DNA of 64,000 bases, taken from positions 1 to 64,000 of the forward strand of contig NZ_JACEMU010000005.1 in the NCBI RefSeq assembly GCF_013868135.1, read 5' to 3'. The notes under the pieces are model-generated. The model was not told the DNA's origin and ran no database searches. It saw only the letters and a list, made by a program, of their open reading frames with translations. Position numbers and translations under genes: made by a program. This DNA comes from Paracoccus sp. S1E-3 (GTDB lineage: Bacteria > Pseudomonadota > Alphaproteobacteria > Rhodobacterales > Rhodobacteraceae). Positions 43,326-51,622 of the stretch are shown here, piece by piece. Position 1 is the first letter of the stretch, and each line of letters begins with the position of its first letter.

Positions 43326-43552
43326 CAGAGGAGCCGCCCGATTTCTTCCGCTGTCAGCACCTTTCCGGTCGAGACGACCTTTTCATCGACCACCAGCCCC
43401 GGCGTCGACATCACGCCATAGGCGGCGATTTCGGCGAAATCGGTGACCTTGACGATCTCGGCCTCCTTCCCGGCAGCCGCAGCCGCCACTTTGGCGTTTT
43501 CGCCCAAGGCGATGCATTTCTTGCAGCCCGAGCCGAGAATCTTGATGATCAT
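43325..43552 (-). CDS. Small thioredoxin-like redox protein (TM0996/MTH895 type)
   Basis: A 75-residue protein with the CXXC active site in IKILGSGCKKCIALGENAKV, then VTDFAEIAAYGVMSTPGLVV with the cis-Pro loop, and VSTGKVLTAEEIGRLL. Such minimal thioredoxins commonly follow ArsP-like permease genes. ATG 43552 has AAAGGA upstream. Placed between the permease and the OsmC gene, it could reduce arsenicals or recycle the OsmC cysteine; this is inference. Confidence 0.88.
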   Translation of the reverse strand: MIIKILGSGCKKCIALGENAKVAAAAAGKEAEIVKVTDFAEIAAYGVMSTPGLVVDEKVVSTGKVLTAEEIGRLL

Positions 43553-43566
43553 GATGCGGTCCTTTC

Positions 43567-44565
43567 TCAGATGAACCAGGTGGAAATCGCGTTGAAGATC
43601 AGCCCGATGGACAGGATGCCAAGGGTCACGACGCCGGTGAAGGTGACGAGGAGCGGCATCCTGACCACCCGCTTGAGCATGATCAGCGATGGCAGCGACA
43701 GGGCGGTCACCGCCATCATGAAGGCCAGCACCGTGCCAAGGCCCACCCCCTTGCCCACCAGCGCCTCGGCGATCGGCAGTGTCCCGAAGATGTCGGCATA
43801 CATGGGGACGCCCACCAGCACCGCCACCGGGACCGACCACCATTTGTCCTGACCCAGCAGGGCCGAGATCACGTCGGCAGGCACCCAGTTGTGGATCGCG
43901 GCCCCGATCCCGACGCCGATCAGCACGTAGGGCCAGACGCGATGGACGATCTCCACCACCTGATCGCGCGCATATGTCACGCGCTCGCCCCGCGTCAGGA
44001 TCGCGGCTTCGCCCGAGACGGGAACGGTGCGAACGAATTCCGCCACCTGACCCTCCATCCCCAAACGGCCGATGATCGTTCCGCCCACGACGGCGACCAC
44101 CAGCCCCACCGCCACATAGGCAAGGGCAATCGGCCAGTTGAAGATCGAAGCCAGCAGGATCACCGAGGCCAGATCCACCAGCGGCGAGGAGATAAGGAAG
44201 GAGAACGTCACCGCCAGCGGCAGGCCTGCGGCGGTGAAGCCGATGAAGAGCGGGATCGACGAGCAGGAACAGAAGGGCGTCAGCGTACCCAGAAGGGCCG
44301 CGAGCGTGTTGGCGCCAAGACCGGACCGCCCGCCCAGCATGGCGCGGGTGCGTTCGGGCGGAAAATGGCTCTGGACATAGGAAATGGCGAAGATCAGCAC
44401 CGAGAGCAGGATGAAGATCTTGATCACGTCATAGACGAAGAACTGCACCGACCCGCCAATTCGCGAGGCGGGGTCCAGCCCGATGGCCGCCACGCCCGCG
44501 CCCACCAGATCGTTGAGCCAGGTCATCCGCAGCAACTGGTCGTTCAGCCAGCCGAACACGCTCAT
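43567..44565 (-). CDS. arsP: ArsP-type permease (organoarsenical efflux)
   Basis: A 332-residue membrane protein with about eight to ten hydrophobic segments and the ArsP hallmark TPFCSCSSIPLFIGFTAAG, whose cysteines bind trivalent methyl- or aryl-arsenicals. Other conserved parts are FSFLISSPLVDLASVILLAS and VGVPMYADIFGTLPIAEAL. ArsP confers resistance to methylarsenite and roxarsone-type compounds. It overlaps the second arsR gene by four bases and is followed by the thioredoxin-like gene, so this is an operon with its own regulator. Confidence 0.85.
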   Translation of the reverse strand: MSVFGWLNDQLLRMTWLNDLVGAGVAAIGLDPASRIGGSVQFFVYDVIKIFILLSVLIFAISYVQSHFPPERTRAMLGGRSGLGANTLAALLGTLTPFCSCSSIPLFIGFTAAGLPLAVTFSFLISSPLVDLASVILLASIFNWPIALAYVAVGLVVAVVGGTIIGRLGMEGQVAEFVRTVPVSGEAAILTRGERVTYARDQVVEIVHRVWPYVLIGVGIGAAIHNWVPADVISALLGQDKWWSVPVAVLVGVPMYADIFGTLPIAEALVGKGVGLGTVLAFMMAVTALSLPSLIMLKRVVRMPLLVTFTGVVTLGILSIGLIFNAISTWFI

Positions 44566-44852
44566 GCTGCTCGCTCCGTAACCATGATCGGCCGCTCGAG
44601 GGCAGCGTCAACAAGGCGGGCGAGTGCCAGCGGCAGGTCCGGGTTGATCCGGTAGCGCACCCATTGCGCATCGCGCCGGTCCAGCACCAGCCCCGCCTGC
44701 CTCAGCACCAGCATGTGCCGCGACATCCGGCTTTGGGTTGCGCCCAGCTTTTGCATGAATTCGCAGACACAGTGTTCCGAGCCGTCCGCCAGCAAGCGCA
44801 TGGCTTCAAGGCGGGTCGGTTCGGCCAAGGCAGACAGAACGGCCAGGATCAT
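44562..44852 (-). CDS. ArsR-family repressor of the arsP operon
   Basis: A 96-residue winged-helix protein: ILAVLSALAEPTRLEAMRLL, then the metal-site signature SEHCVCEFMQKLGATQSRMS (ELCVCDL-like pair of Cys at the recognition helix) and HMLVLRQAGLVLDRRDAQWV. This cysteine placement is typical of the classical As(III)-sensing ArsR. ATG 44852 is preferred because AGGGGAG lies eight bases upstream; a GTG at 44861 is too close to it. It differs from the repressor at 40465, so the two ars operons may respond to different arsenicals. Confidence 0.87.
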   Translation of the reverse strand: MILAVLSALAEPTRLEAMRLLADGSEHCVCEFMQKLGATQSRMSRHMLVLRQAGLVLDRRDAQWVRYRINPDLPLALARLVDAALERPIMVTERAA

Positions 44853-44869
44853 CGGAGGCACTCCCCTTC

Positions 44870-44885
44870 ATGCGCATCTGCGCAT
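44870..44885. promoter_or_regulatory. Palindromic ArsR operator
   Basis: The perfect dyad ATGCGCA-TC-TGCGCAT lies 17 bases upstream of the arsR start and resembles known ArsR operators. Binding by the adjacent repressor is inferred. Confidence 0.65.
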
Positions 44886-44999
44886 GAGCGGGCAATCCGT
44901 GCCGTGATCTGGATCAAGCGATGCGAAGTGACGACCAATTTGCGACGCACGAGAAGCGCATCGAGCGCGATGCAAGAAAAAATGGAACGTCGTGCAACT

Positions 45000-45096
45000 T
45001 GGCCACCTGCGCCTCCTTCACGATCTTCCCATGCTCGCTGATCACGCAGATCGCGGTTTTCTCCAGCGACACATCCAGCCCGACAAACAGCTTCAT
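45000..45096 (-). pseudogene. IS110-family transposase, N-terminal stub
   Basis: Reads KLFVGLDVSLEKTAICVISE and HGKIVKEAQVAKLHD, the start of an IS110 DEDD transposase (first Asp in GLDVS). After about 33 codons the frame is lost. The remaining element is absent. Confidence 0.75.
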
Positions 45097-45201
45097 CCCG
45101 CAGTCATCCATGTGGATCCGATACGGGAATGGCGCCACTTTGCCCTCGATCTTGCAACAGTAACGGGCGGGTCGCGACGCAGGCCCCGTTACGGCATCTC
45201 G

Positions 45202-45290
45202 TTCTGGCTTAAAGCCAGAACAAGACGGTTGCGGCGAGCATGATGGCTGAGAAGAAGGTTTCCGGGCACCGGTCGTATCGGGTGTCGGAG
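45202..45290 (-). mobile_element. Tail end of an IS5-family (IS427-type) element
   Basis: The last residues of an IS427-type transposase (TRYDRCPETFFSAIMLAATV, LFWL, stop TAA at 45209-45211) are present, with the perfect 19-base palindrome TTCTGGCTT-A-AAGCCAGAA (45202-45220) at the gene end. The rest of the element is missing; the sequence to the right switches to integrase. Confidence 0.7.
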
Positions 45291-45791
45291 CGCACCCTGC
45301 CGCTGCATCCGCAACTGGTCGCGCTCGGGCTGATGGAGCATGCTCGCCTGGCGCTGAAGGGACCGCTTGGCGATCTGTTCCCCGATCAGCGGCCAAAGTC
45401 CGGCACCAAGTTCGGCGATCCGCTGGACTACCGCTTCCGGCTGCTGATCCAGCGCCAGCTCTCGGGCAACCCCGAGGGCAAGGTGCTGCACAGCTTCCGG
45501 CACTATGTCGCGACGCAGCTGGGCCGGATCGAGGGCTTGCGTGAACAGGTGCGCAAGGACATCCTGGGCCATGCGGGCGACTCGATCACCGCCGAGCGCT
45601 ATAGCGAGACGACCCCGCTGGCCGCCAAGCTGGCCGCTCTTCGTCAACTGCCCCCGCTGCCCGTGCGTGATCTCGCGGCAGATGTTCGGGCAGTTGAATC
45701 TATGCGGGCCGTGGCCCGCAAGACCCGCAAGGATGGGCCTTGCCCGTCCGCGCAGTTGCCCCTTGGGCGACGGAGCGCCTCCCCGGCGTAA
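45291..45791 (+). pseudogene. Phage-type tyrosine integrase, C-terminal half
   Basis: Catalytic residues of a tyrosine recombinase are readable: VLHSFRHYVATQLG (His-x-x-Arg), ILGHAGDSITAERYSETTPL (His/Gly and the nucleophile Tyr), with SERTLPLHPQLVALGL and FGDPLDYRFRLLIQRQL before. The N-terminal arm- and core-binding domains are missing and the frame enters from the IS427 scrap. It cannot be active alone. Confidence 0.75.
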
Positions 45792-46092
45792 GGGGCAGAC
45801 CACCGAGGTAGCTTTAGCTACCTATAGTCTGTCACTATGGGTAGGCCGAAGGCGCCAAAACACCCCTCCAATCCTCCGCGCGCGGACCTCTTCTTTCTGC
45901 CGCGATGCGGCCCTCTGATCCCGTCGTTCGCAGGGTCTGACGGACCGCCATTTGCAGCGATCTGCCGCCCGCATTCGGCACCCGCCGGAATGGCGCCGAC
46001 ATATTTCCGAAATTCGAGGCCGTTAGCGCCTTAGGTTTTTTCGCGGATGCGCGATAGCTGGATGGCCATGATCCAAACCAGGGACCCCAATC
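45792..46092. other. Non-coding stretch with a small hairpin
   Basis: No gene that I can support. A perfect hairpin AGGTAGCT-TT-AGCTACCT (45806-45823) lies just after the integrase stop and may be a terminator, though no T-run follows. Confidence 0.4.
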
Positions 46093-46255
46093 ATGGCCTT
46101 TCAATTCGTCCATATCGAGACCTACTCAGAGCAACCCAAAGCCGTCAAAGGCGCCCCGGACCAGTTCAACAGCGCCGAACAGGTTCTGGGCGAGGCGGCG
46201 CGGGAGGGGCACTTTTCACAGCATGTCGAGAACCCGCAACAAGCAAAAGAGCTGA
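46093..46255 (+). pseudogene. Relaxase/mobilisation-like protein, N-terminal stub
   Basis: ATG starts AFQFVHIETYSEQPKAVKGA, PDQFNSAEQVLGEAAREGHF and SQHVENPQQ, which looks like the beginning of a MobA-type plasmid relaxase (HIETYS start and an EA-x-R-x-x-x-HxxH-like segment). It is interrupted near 46255 by an IS91-type transposase fragment. Assignment is tentative. Confidence 0.45.
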
Positions 46256-46261
46256 CGTATC

Positions 46262-46550
46262 CCGGCTCGGTCACCGGCAGCAGGTCCTCGGCCCGTGCCT
46301 CCATCCAGTCGCGCGCCGCCGGTCCCTGACACTTCGGGCAGTGCCGGTTTTTGCAGCTGTTATACGCGACATGCTGGTGGCCGCACTTTGTGCATCCCGC
46401 CACATGCCCGCCGAACGCCTCGGTCCGGCAGGCCTCGATGGCCGACATGACCTTGAGCTGGGAGAGGCTAACATGCCCGGCATTGGCCCGCCGCCACGTG
46501 GAACCATGGGCGCGAAAGATGTCAGCGATCTCCAACTTCGGCCGGGGCAC
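46262..46550 (-). pseudogene. IS91-family transposase, N-terminal zinc-binding part
   Basis: Starts with GTG at 46550: PRPKLEIADIFRAHGSTWRR, LSQLKVMSAIEACRTEAFGG, and the zinc module CTKCGHQHVAYNSCKNRHCP with KCQGPAARDWMEARAEDLLP. This is the first 95 or so residues of an IS91/ISCR HUH transposase; the HUH and tyrosine active sites are lost where the relaxase stub begins. Confidence 0.85.
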
Positions 46551-46562
46551 CCCGGCGTCCGG

Positions 46563-47450
46563 TCACTCCAGACTTCGCTTCACCGTCTGATCCTGCAACC
46601 TGGCCAGCATCTCGTAGGGACTGACGGTATCCCGGATCGTCTTGGTTGCCACGTGGGTGTATCGGGCGGTCGTCGTCAGCTTGGCATGCCCGAGCAGCAC
46701 CTGGATCACGCGCACATCGGTATTGGCCTCCAGCAGGTGCGTGGCGAAGCTATGGCGCAACGTGTGCAAGGTGGCGGGCTTCCTGACGCCGGCCATGTGC
46801 TTGGCCGAGGTGAAGGCCCGGTTCAGCTGGCGCGGTGAGATCGGGTTGATCCTGGGCTTGCCGGGAAACAGCCAGCCTTCGGGACGTGCTTCGCGCCACC
46901 AAGCACGCAGCAACTCCAGCAATCCGGGCGACAGCATGACCTTGCGGTCCTTCTGGCCCTTGCCCTGCTCGACATGGATCAGCATCCGGTCGCTGTCGAT
47001 GTCGCCGATCTTGAGATTGCAGACCTCGGCGGCCCTGAGCCCTGCACCGTAGGAGATGCTGAGCGCCGCCCGATACTTGAGCCCGGGCCCCGGCGCCGCC
47101 ATCAGGATGTCGGACACCTCCTCGACGCTGAAGACTACCGGCAGCTTGCGCGGTTCGGTGCGAAACTGCATGTAGCGCTTCATCTCCTCCCGCCCGCAGG
47201 TCATGCCGAAAAAGAACCGAAGCGCCACGATGCGCGTGTTGAAAGTCGACGGCGTGACCCCGGTATCCGTCATGTGAAGCTGATAGGCGCGCAGATCCTC
47301 CGGCGTCGCCCTATCGGGTGACCGCCCGAGAAAGGCCGCGAAATCTTTGATGGCCCGGATGTGGGACTTCTGCGCCTTGTCGCCCATCCCGCGGATGCGC
47401 ATGTCCTCGATCATCCGCTGGCGTAGCGGGCTTACGCTCTCCTCTGTCAT
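46563..47450 (-). CDS. Tyrosine recombinase associated with the IS91-type element
   Basis: A 295-residue recombinase, complete: SAM-like N-terminal domain (MRIRGMGDKAQKSHIRAIKD, FAAFLGRSPDRATPEDL), then catalytic Arg in SYGAGLRAAEVCNLKIGDID, Lys in VEQGKGQKDRKVMLS, HTLRHSFATHLLE, LLGHAKLTTTARYTHV. Such recombinases are encoded directly upstream of the transposase in a subset of IS91 elements, as here (12-base gap). It may be functional, but its partner transposase is truncated. Confidence 0.88.
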   Translation of the reverse strand: MTEESVSPLRQRMIEDMRIRGMGDKAQKSHIRAIKDFAAFLGRSPDRATPEDLRAYQLHMTDTGVTPSTFNTRIVALRFFFGMTCGREEMKRYMQFRTEPRKLPVVFSVEEVSDILMAAPGPGLKYRAALSISYGAGLRAAEVCNLKIGDIDSDRMLIHVEQGKGQKDRKVMLSPGLLELLRAWWREARPEGWLFPGKPRINPISPRQLNRAFTSAKHMAGVRKPATLHTLRHSFATHLLEANTDVRVIQVLLGHAKLTTTARYTHVATKTIRDTVSPYEMLARLQDQTVKRSLE

Positions 47451-47815
47451 GGAAGCCTCCTGTCTGATGATTGAGAAGGCCCCAATCGTCAGGCAGGATC
47501 GTCCATTCCCAAATGCACAAGAGTCAGATCAGCGCGCAACGCCCGCCACACGCGCCATTGCCGCGCGAGCGGCTTCGTCCTCGGGCCGAGGCGTGCCATG
47601 TCGCTCTGCCAGGATGGTCACACGGCCTGCCGCACCGCCGCATGACCGCATCGAGCCCATTTCGACAAATGCTGCGAAGGCTATAAACGACCGCTATGGG
47701 GACACATCTGGCGGCGGCGGCTGAACTTACAGCCCTGAAGAAGTGCCGTGAGGTGCAGTTGAATCCGTGCCTGCCAGAAGCAGACACGGCGCAGAGGCCA
47801 TATGAAATTAACGTG
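47451..47815. other. Gap carrying the first copy of a 66-bp direct repeat
   Basis: No gene is supported. Between the IS91-type recombinase and the VOC gene this stretch holds the left copy of the 66-base repeat (47591-47656). Confidence 0.5.
47591..47656 (+). repeat. 66-bp direct repeat, left copy
   Basis: The sequence starting GCGTGCCATGTCGCTCTGCC and ending GACCGCATCGAGC is found again, without a mismatch, at 48977-49042. The two copies enclose the VOC/HxlR gene pair. Confidence 0.9.
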
Positions 47816-48196
47816 TTACCCAATGCCTCCGGTCAAATCCTGCGCAAGCATCAGCGCATTGCCGTCGGGATCGTAAAAGGTCGCCGTCTTGACCATGCCC
47901 TCGACGATATCCGTCTCGCCATCAAATTTGACTTTTGCCTGCTCCAGTTTCTGCCGCGCTGAATCCAGATCAGCTATCCCAAAGACTGGCACGCAGTTGC
48001 CGGGTGCTGGCTTGGTGTGCTCGCCAAGGCCAATGACGACACCGGGCGTGTTGGTCCGAAGCTCGGTCCAGCCCGCGTCATCGGCATGATAGAGCAGCTC
48101 AAATCCCAGCATGGTTTCGTACCATTTCGCGCTTGCATGGCGATCTTTGACCGACATGGCGATGGTGATGGTCTGATCTACCGAAACGAGTGACAT
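47816..48196 (-). CDS. VOC-family protein (glyoxalase/bleomycin-resistance fold)
   Basis: A 126-residue VOC protein: SVDQTITIAMSVKDRHASAK, WYETMLGFELLYHADDAGWT, VPVFGIADLDSARQKLEQAK and FYDPDGNALMLAQDL. The classical metal-binding residues are only partly present, so it may be a sequestration type or a substrate-specific isomerase. It is divergent from an HxlR-like regulator with only 39 bases between the start codons, indicating a compact regulator-target module. Confidence 0.85.
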   Translation of the reverse strand: MSLVSVDQTITIAMSVKDRHASAKWYETMLGFELLYHADDAGWTELRTNTPGVVIGLGEHTKPAPGNCVPVFGIADLDSARQKLEQAKVKFDGETDIVEGMVKTATFYDPDGNALMLAQDLTGGIG

Positions 48197-48235
48197 GGGC
48201 TTTCCTTATGATTCAAAATATACTAACTATACTTT
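48197..48235. promoter_or_regulatory. Divergent promoter region of the VOC/HxlR module
   Basis: An AT-rich 39-base spacer (ATATACTAACTATACTTTATG) holds TATACT and similar -10-like sequences for both directions; an HxlR-type site is expected here. Confidence 0.45.
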
Positions 48236-48796
48236 ATGGACATGAAGATATTTGTCAACATCACTTCAAGAGCTTGGGCGATGCCCATATTATCGGGCCT
48301 GCATTCAGGTATCGCCGGACGGCAAGCGCCACTCTTGGCTGCGACGGGCGCAAGCAGGACAGCCTTCGCGCAAAGCATGGATCATTTAATCGAACTGGGT
48401 TTGCTTGAACGAAACCCCGGTTACGGTCATCCGCTGCGCCCGGAATTCCGGCTTACAGAGCTGGGGAGGACGGTCGCGACCATAGCCGACAAAATTCACA
48501 GAGTTTCTACAGAGGAAGATTGGCCGTTGCTGCGCCGGTCATGGACTTTGCCGGTTCTGACGTCACTCCACAAACCAAGCCATTTCATGGACATCAAGCG
48601 ACGCCTGCCGACGATTACAGATCGGGCGCTGTCTCAGTCACTGAAATCAATGGAAGCAAGGGACTGGGTGTGCCGCAGCGTGGATGGAGGCGCCCGCCCG
48701 CCTAGATCCATCTATAGTGCGGTGAACACTGGTGACCTTATCAGTCAGGTTATTGCGCCAGAAGTCGTTTTTGTTAGCCGACCCGGCCCTCATTGA
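48236..48796 (+). CDS. HxlR-like transcriptional regulator, tandem winged helix
   Basis: A 186-residue protein with two related winged-helix units: AWAMPILSGLHSGIAGRQAP, AFAQSMDHLIELGLLERNPG and, in the second half, RSWTLPVLTSLHKPSHFMDI, RRLPTITDRALSQSLKSMEA. Both look like HxlR (trHxlR) domains, the first one more divergent. It faces the VOC gene and probably represses it. HxlR proteins often sense aldehydes, quinones or redox changes; the ligand here is unknown. Confidence 0.8.
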   Translation: MDMKIFVNITSRAWAMPILSGLHSGIAGRQAPLLAATGASRTAFAQSMDHLIELGLLERNPGYGHPLRPEFRLTELGRTVATIADKIHRVSTEEDWPLLRRSWTLPVLTSLHKPSHFMDIKRRLPTITDRALSQSLKSMEARDWVCRSVDGGARPPRSIYSAVNTGDLISQVIAPEVVFVSRPGPH

Positions 48797-49208
48797 AAGA
48801 TGATGGAAGTCGGATAATCTGCGAAAGCGGCCATTGAACCGACCGGAGCCAACGGCAACTTCGTCCCGCATTGCTGCCGCCCGGTCCAAGATAATGCTGT
48901 ATAGGAGGTCGAATGACCGGTTAGGTGACGCTGGAACGCCGCGCGGCGCCGCCCACAAGCGGCAGGTTTGGGCCGGGCGTGCCATGTCGCTCTGCCAGGA
49001 TGGTCACACGGCCTGCCGCACCGCCGCATGACCGCATCGAGCGACTGGACGGCCGCTTCGGCGGACCCGCAGCTTAGCGAGGTGTTCTCCGTTCGGGTCT
49101 AGACATACTCCGTAATGCGTTTCAACAAGGCGACACCGGCACCTGATAGAACGCCGCAAGAAGACGTAAGCTCTTGACGACGCCCGGTGTCGAGCGGGTG
49201 GGGTCCTG
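48797..49208. other. Gap carrying the second 66-bp repeat copy
   Basis: No gene is supported in these 412 bases. They include the right copy of the 66-base repeat (48977-49042). Confidence 0.5.
48977..49042 (+). repeat. 66-bp direct repeat, right copy
   Basis: Identical to 47591-47656 over 66 bases; the flanking bases differ from those of the left copy after a short near-match (GGCCGAG versus GGCCGG), so the boundary is sharp. Confidence 0.9.
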
Positions 49209-49270
49209 TTATGTGACCGTAAACTGCCCCATCATGCCCGCATCCTCGTGTTCGAGGATGTGGCAGTGAT
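49209..49270 (-). pseudogene. Last residues of a multicopper oxidase, cut by IS3
   Basis: The frame HCHILEHEDAGMMGQFTVT followed by TAA is the conserved C-terminal end of multicopper oxidases, carrying the HCHxxxHxxxxM ligands of the type 1, 2 and 3 copper sites. The upstream part of the gene is replaced, one base before the first His codon, by the end of the IS3 element. Confidence 0.8.
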
Positions 49271-50421
49271 TGAACCGCCCCGGGTTTACCGGAGAGTAAA
49301 ACACTCAAAGGATGAGCCCTATGACCAAGCAGAGATTCACCCCCGCCTATCCTGCCGAGCTTCGCGAACGCGGTGTTCGGCTTTTTCGAGAGAACCGCGC
49401 CGGTTACGCCAGCGACACAGCTGCTTACAAGGCAATTGCGCCGAAGCTCGGCTGTTCACCCGACAGTCTGCGTGTCTGGTGTCAGCAGGCCGAACGTGAC
49501 GCTGGGCGACGCGGTGGGCTGACAAGCGCCGAGAAGGATCGGATCAAGGAACTGGAGCGCGAGGTCCGTGAACTGCGTCAAGCGAACGAGATCCTGAAGA
49601 AGGCCAGCGCATATTTCGCGGCGGCGGAGCTCGACCGCCCGTTTCGCAAATGATCGCGTTCATTGGTGATCACCGTAGTGTCTTTGGTGTCGGGCCGATC
49701 TGCCGGGTTCTGGGGATCGCACCATCGACGTATTACGCCTTCAAGACAGTGGAGCACGATCCGGACCTGGCATCGGACCGGGCCAGGCAGGATCGGCTGG
49801 ACATGGCGGCGATCAAGAAGGCCTTCGATGGCAGCCGAGGCCGCTATGGCGCGCGCAAGGTCTGGCATCAGCTGCGCCGCGGCGGTCACGATATCGCCCG
49901 CTGCACGGTGGAGCGGCTGATGAAGGTCATGGGATTACAAGGTGTTGTGCGGGGCAAGAAGGTGATCACCACTAACCCCGATACGGCCCAACCCTGCCCG
50001 GACGACAAGGTGAACCGAGCCTTCGTGGCAGACATGCCAAACGAGCTGTGGGTTTCGGATTTCACCTATGTCTCCACCTGGCAGGGTATGGTTTACGTCG
50101 CCTTCGTGATCGACGTCTTTGCCCGCAAGATCGTCGGCTGGCGCGTCTCGACGTCGATGACGACAGGCTTCGTGCTCGACGCACTAAACCAGGCCATCTG
50201 CCAGAGGGCGCCGTCCGAGGCTGACAAGCTAATCCACCACAGCGACCGCGGCAGCCAATACCTGTCGATCCGATACACCGAGCGACTGGCAGAGGCGGGT
50301 ATCGACACATCCGTCGGCAGCGTCGGGGATTCCTATGACAATGCCCTCGCGGAAAGCATCATCGGCCTGTTCAAGACCGAGGTCATCAAGTTCCTTGGAC
50401 CCTGGAAGTCGGTTGGTCATG
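49271..50421 (+). mobile_element. IS3-family insertion sequence, 3'-truncated
   Basis: The left terminal repeat starts TGAACCGCCCCGGGTTTACC at 49271, a sequence typical of IS3-family members of the IS51-like group. It contains orfA and a truncated orfB. The right end is missing: at about 50421 the sequence changes to another IS fragment. Confidence 0.82.
49321..49653 (+). CDS. IS3-family transposase OrfA
   Basis: A 110-residue protein: helix-turn-helix (RFTPAYPAELRERGVRLFRE, KLGCSPDSLRVWCQQAERDA) followed by a leucine-zipper coiled coil (DRIKELEREVRELRQANEIL) as usual for OrfA. ATG 49321 is preferred because AAAGGA lies eight bases upstream; ATG 49312 is the alternative. In IS3 elements OrfA and OrfB are joined by -1 frameshifting; here orfB starts four bases before the orfA stop. 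Confidence 0.88.
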   Translation: MTKQRFTPAYPAELRERGVRLFRENRAGYASDTAAYKAIAPKLGCSPDSLRVWCQQAERDAGRRGGLTSAEKDRIKELEREVRELRQANEILKKASAYFAAAELDRPFRK

Positions 50422-50468
50422 CTGTGACCCCCGATGTTCATCCGGCTGAACCCAGAGTCCTTTGCTGA
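49650..50468 (+). pseudogene. IS3-family transposase OrfB, C-terminally truncated
   Basis: The integrase-like DDE domain is present: first Asp in ELWVSDFTYVSTWQGMVYV, second Asp in DKLIHHSDRGSQYLSIRYTE, Glu in DSYDNALAESIIGLFKTEVI. After KFLGPWKSVG (about 50421) the remaining 40 to 50 residues are replaced by unrelated sequence up to a stop at 50468. The catalytic residues are intact, but the normal end and the right terminal repeat are lost, so the element should be immobile. Confidence 0.85.
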
Positions 50469-50617
50469 ATTTGGCGCGGTTGCGCCGACGGAGCAATGGG
50501 CGATCTGCGCAGCAGTTCAGTTGCGCGAAGCTGATCGCCCATTGCGGTGAGTTGGGCGGCGAAGACCGCCGGGGCCTGATAACCGAGGGCCGAATGCGGT
50601 CGCTCGGTGTTGTAGAT
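50438..50617 (-). pseudogene. C-terminal scrap of a second IS3-family transposase
   Basis: Reads IYNTERPHSALGYQAPAVFA, AQLTAMGDQLRATELLRRSP and RQIQQRTLGSAG, the standard RPHSALGY end of IS3 OrfB from a different element, in opposite orientation to the one on its left. Confidence 0.75.
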
Positions 50618-50766
50618 GGCGGAATGGGACCTGCCGTCGGAGTTCACGACCCTGCGCCGCCTGATGGAAGCGCGGATGATCAAGGCAGGACGCCGCGAGT
50701 ATGTTCAGGTTCTGCGCCTGCTCGAGACCTTCGACATCGACGATCTCCACGCTGCGGTGAAGAAGT
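50618..50766 (+). pseudogene. C-terminal scrap of an IS21-family IstA
   Basis: The frame LPSEFTTLRRLMEARMIKAG, RREYVQVLRLLETFDIDDLH, AAVKKCQ resembles the C-terminal helical part of IstA transposases. It points towards, and ends at, the terminal repeats of the next IS21 element, so that element may have inserted into an older relative. Confidence 0.5.
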
Positions 50767-50893
50767 GTCAATCGGCACGCAAAACTGACCCCCTATCGGC
50801 GTCCAAAATTGACCCCTCTTTGCGTCGTCGAGATCAGGGCCTGAGCCGACGGAACTGATCACGGAGTGGAGGCGGGTCAGGCCCTGATCGGGG

Positions 50894-51622
50894 TCAGGCG
50901 CGGTTCTTGAAGCGCCATGACTCGTTGCCGGTTTCGATGATCTCGCAGTGATGGGTCAGGCGGTCGAGGAGCGCCGTGGTCATCTTGGCGTCGCCGAAGA
51001 CGGTCGGCCATTCTCCGAAGGCCAGGTTGGTGGTGACGATGATGGATGTGCGTTCGTAGAGACGGCTGATGAGGTGGAAGAGCAGCTGTCCGCCGGATTG
51101 CGCGAAGGGCAGATAGCCGAGTTCATCGAGAATGACGAAGTCGAGGCGGGTCATGTAATCGGCAAGCCGTCCCTGCTTGCCGCCGCGGGTCTCGGTCTCG
51201 AGCCGGTTCACCAGATCGACGACGTTGTAAAAGCGGCCGCGGGTGCCATTGCGAATGAGCGCACGGGCAATGGCAATGGCGAGGTGGGTCTTGCCGGTGC
51301 CAGTGCCGCCGATGAGGACGACATTGCGCTGGTCCGCGACGAAGCTGCCGGTGGCCAGCTCCCGAACCAGCCCCTCGTTGATCGGTGTTCCAGTGAAGTC
51401 GAACTCTTCGATGTCCTTGGCAAGTGGCAGCTTGGCGACTGTCATCTGGTAGCGGATGGATCTGGCCTGCTTCTCAGCAATCTCGGACTGCAGCAGGTCA
51501 CCGACGATGCGGGGTGGTTCGTGCTGGCGCTTGATGCCCGCGGCCATGACCTCGTCATAGGCGTTGCGCATCCCGTAGAGCTTGAGGCTGCTCATCAGGT
51601 CTAAGATCTGGGTGCGTTCCAT
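50894..51622 (-). CDS. istB: IS21-family ATP-binding helper protein IstB
   Basis: A 242-residue AAA+ helper: Walker [21 protein letters not shown], Walker [21 protein letters not shown], sensor [20 protein letters not shown] and the C-terminal [20 protein letters not shown]. The start at 51622 (MERTQILDL) has AGGAGG upstream and lies inside the istA 3' end (68-base overlap), the normal IS21 arrangement. It appears complete. Confidence 0.92.
   Translation of the reverse strand: MERTQILDLMSSLKLYGMRNAYDEVMAAGIKRQHEPPRIVGDLLQSEIAEKQARSIRYQMTVAKLPLAKDIEEFDFTGTPINEGLVRELATGSFVADQRNVVLIGGTGTGKTHLAIAIARALIRNGTRGRFYNVVDLVNRLETETRGGKQGRLADYMTRLDFVILDELGYLPFAQSGGQLLFHLISRLYERTSIIVTTNLAFGEWPTVFGDAKMTTALLDRLTHHCEIIETGNESWRFKNRA

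Noticed and set aside
45835..46113. 92-codon frame on the - strand starting DELKGHDWGPWFGSWP
   Set aside because: The start lies inside the relaxase-like stub in antisense and the composition is erratic; I could not support it as a gene.
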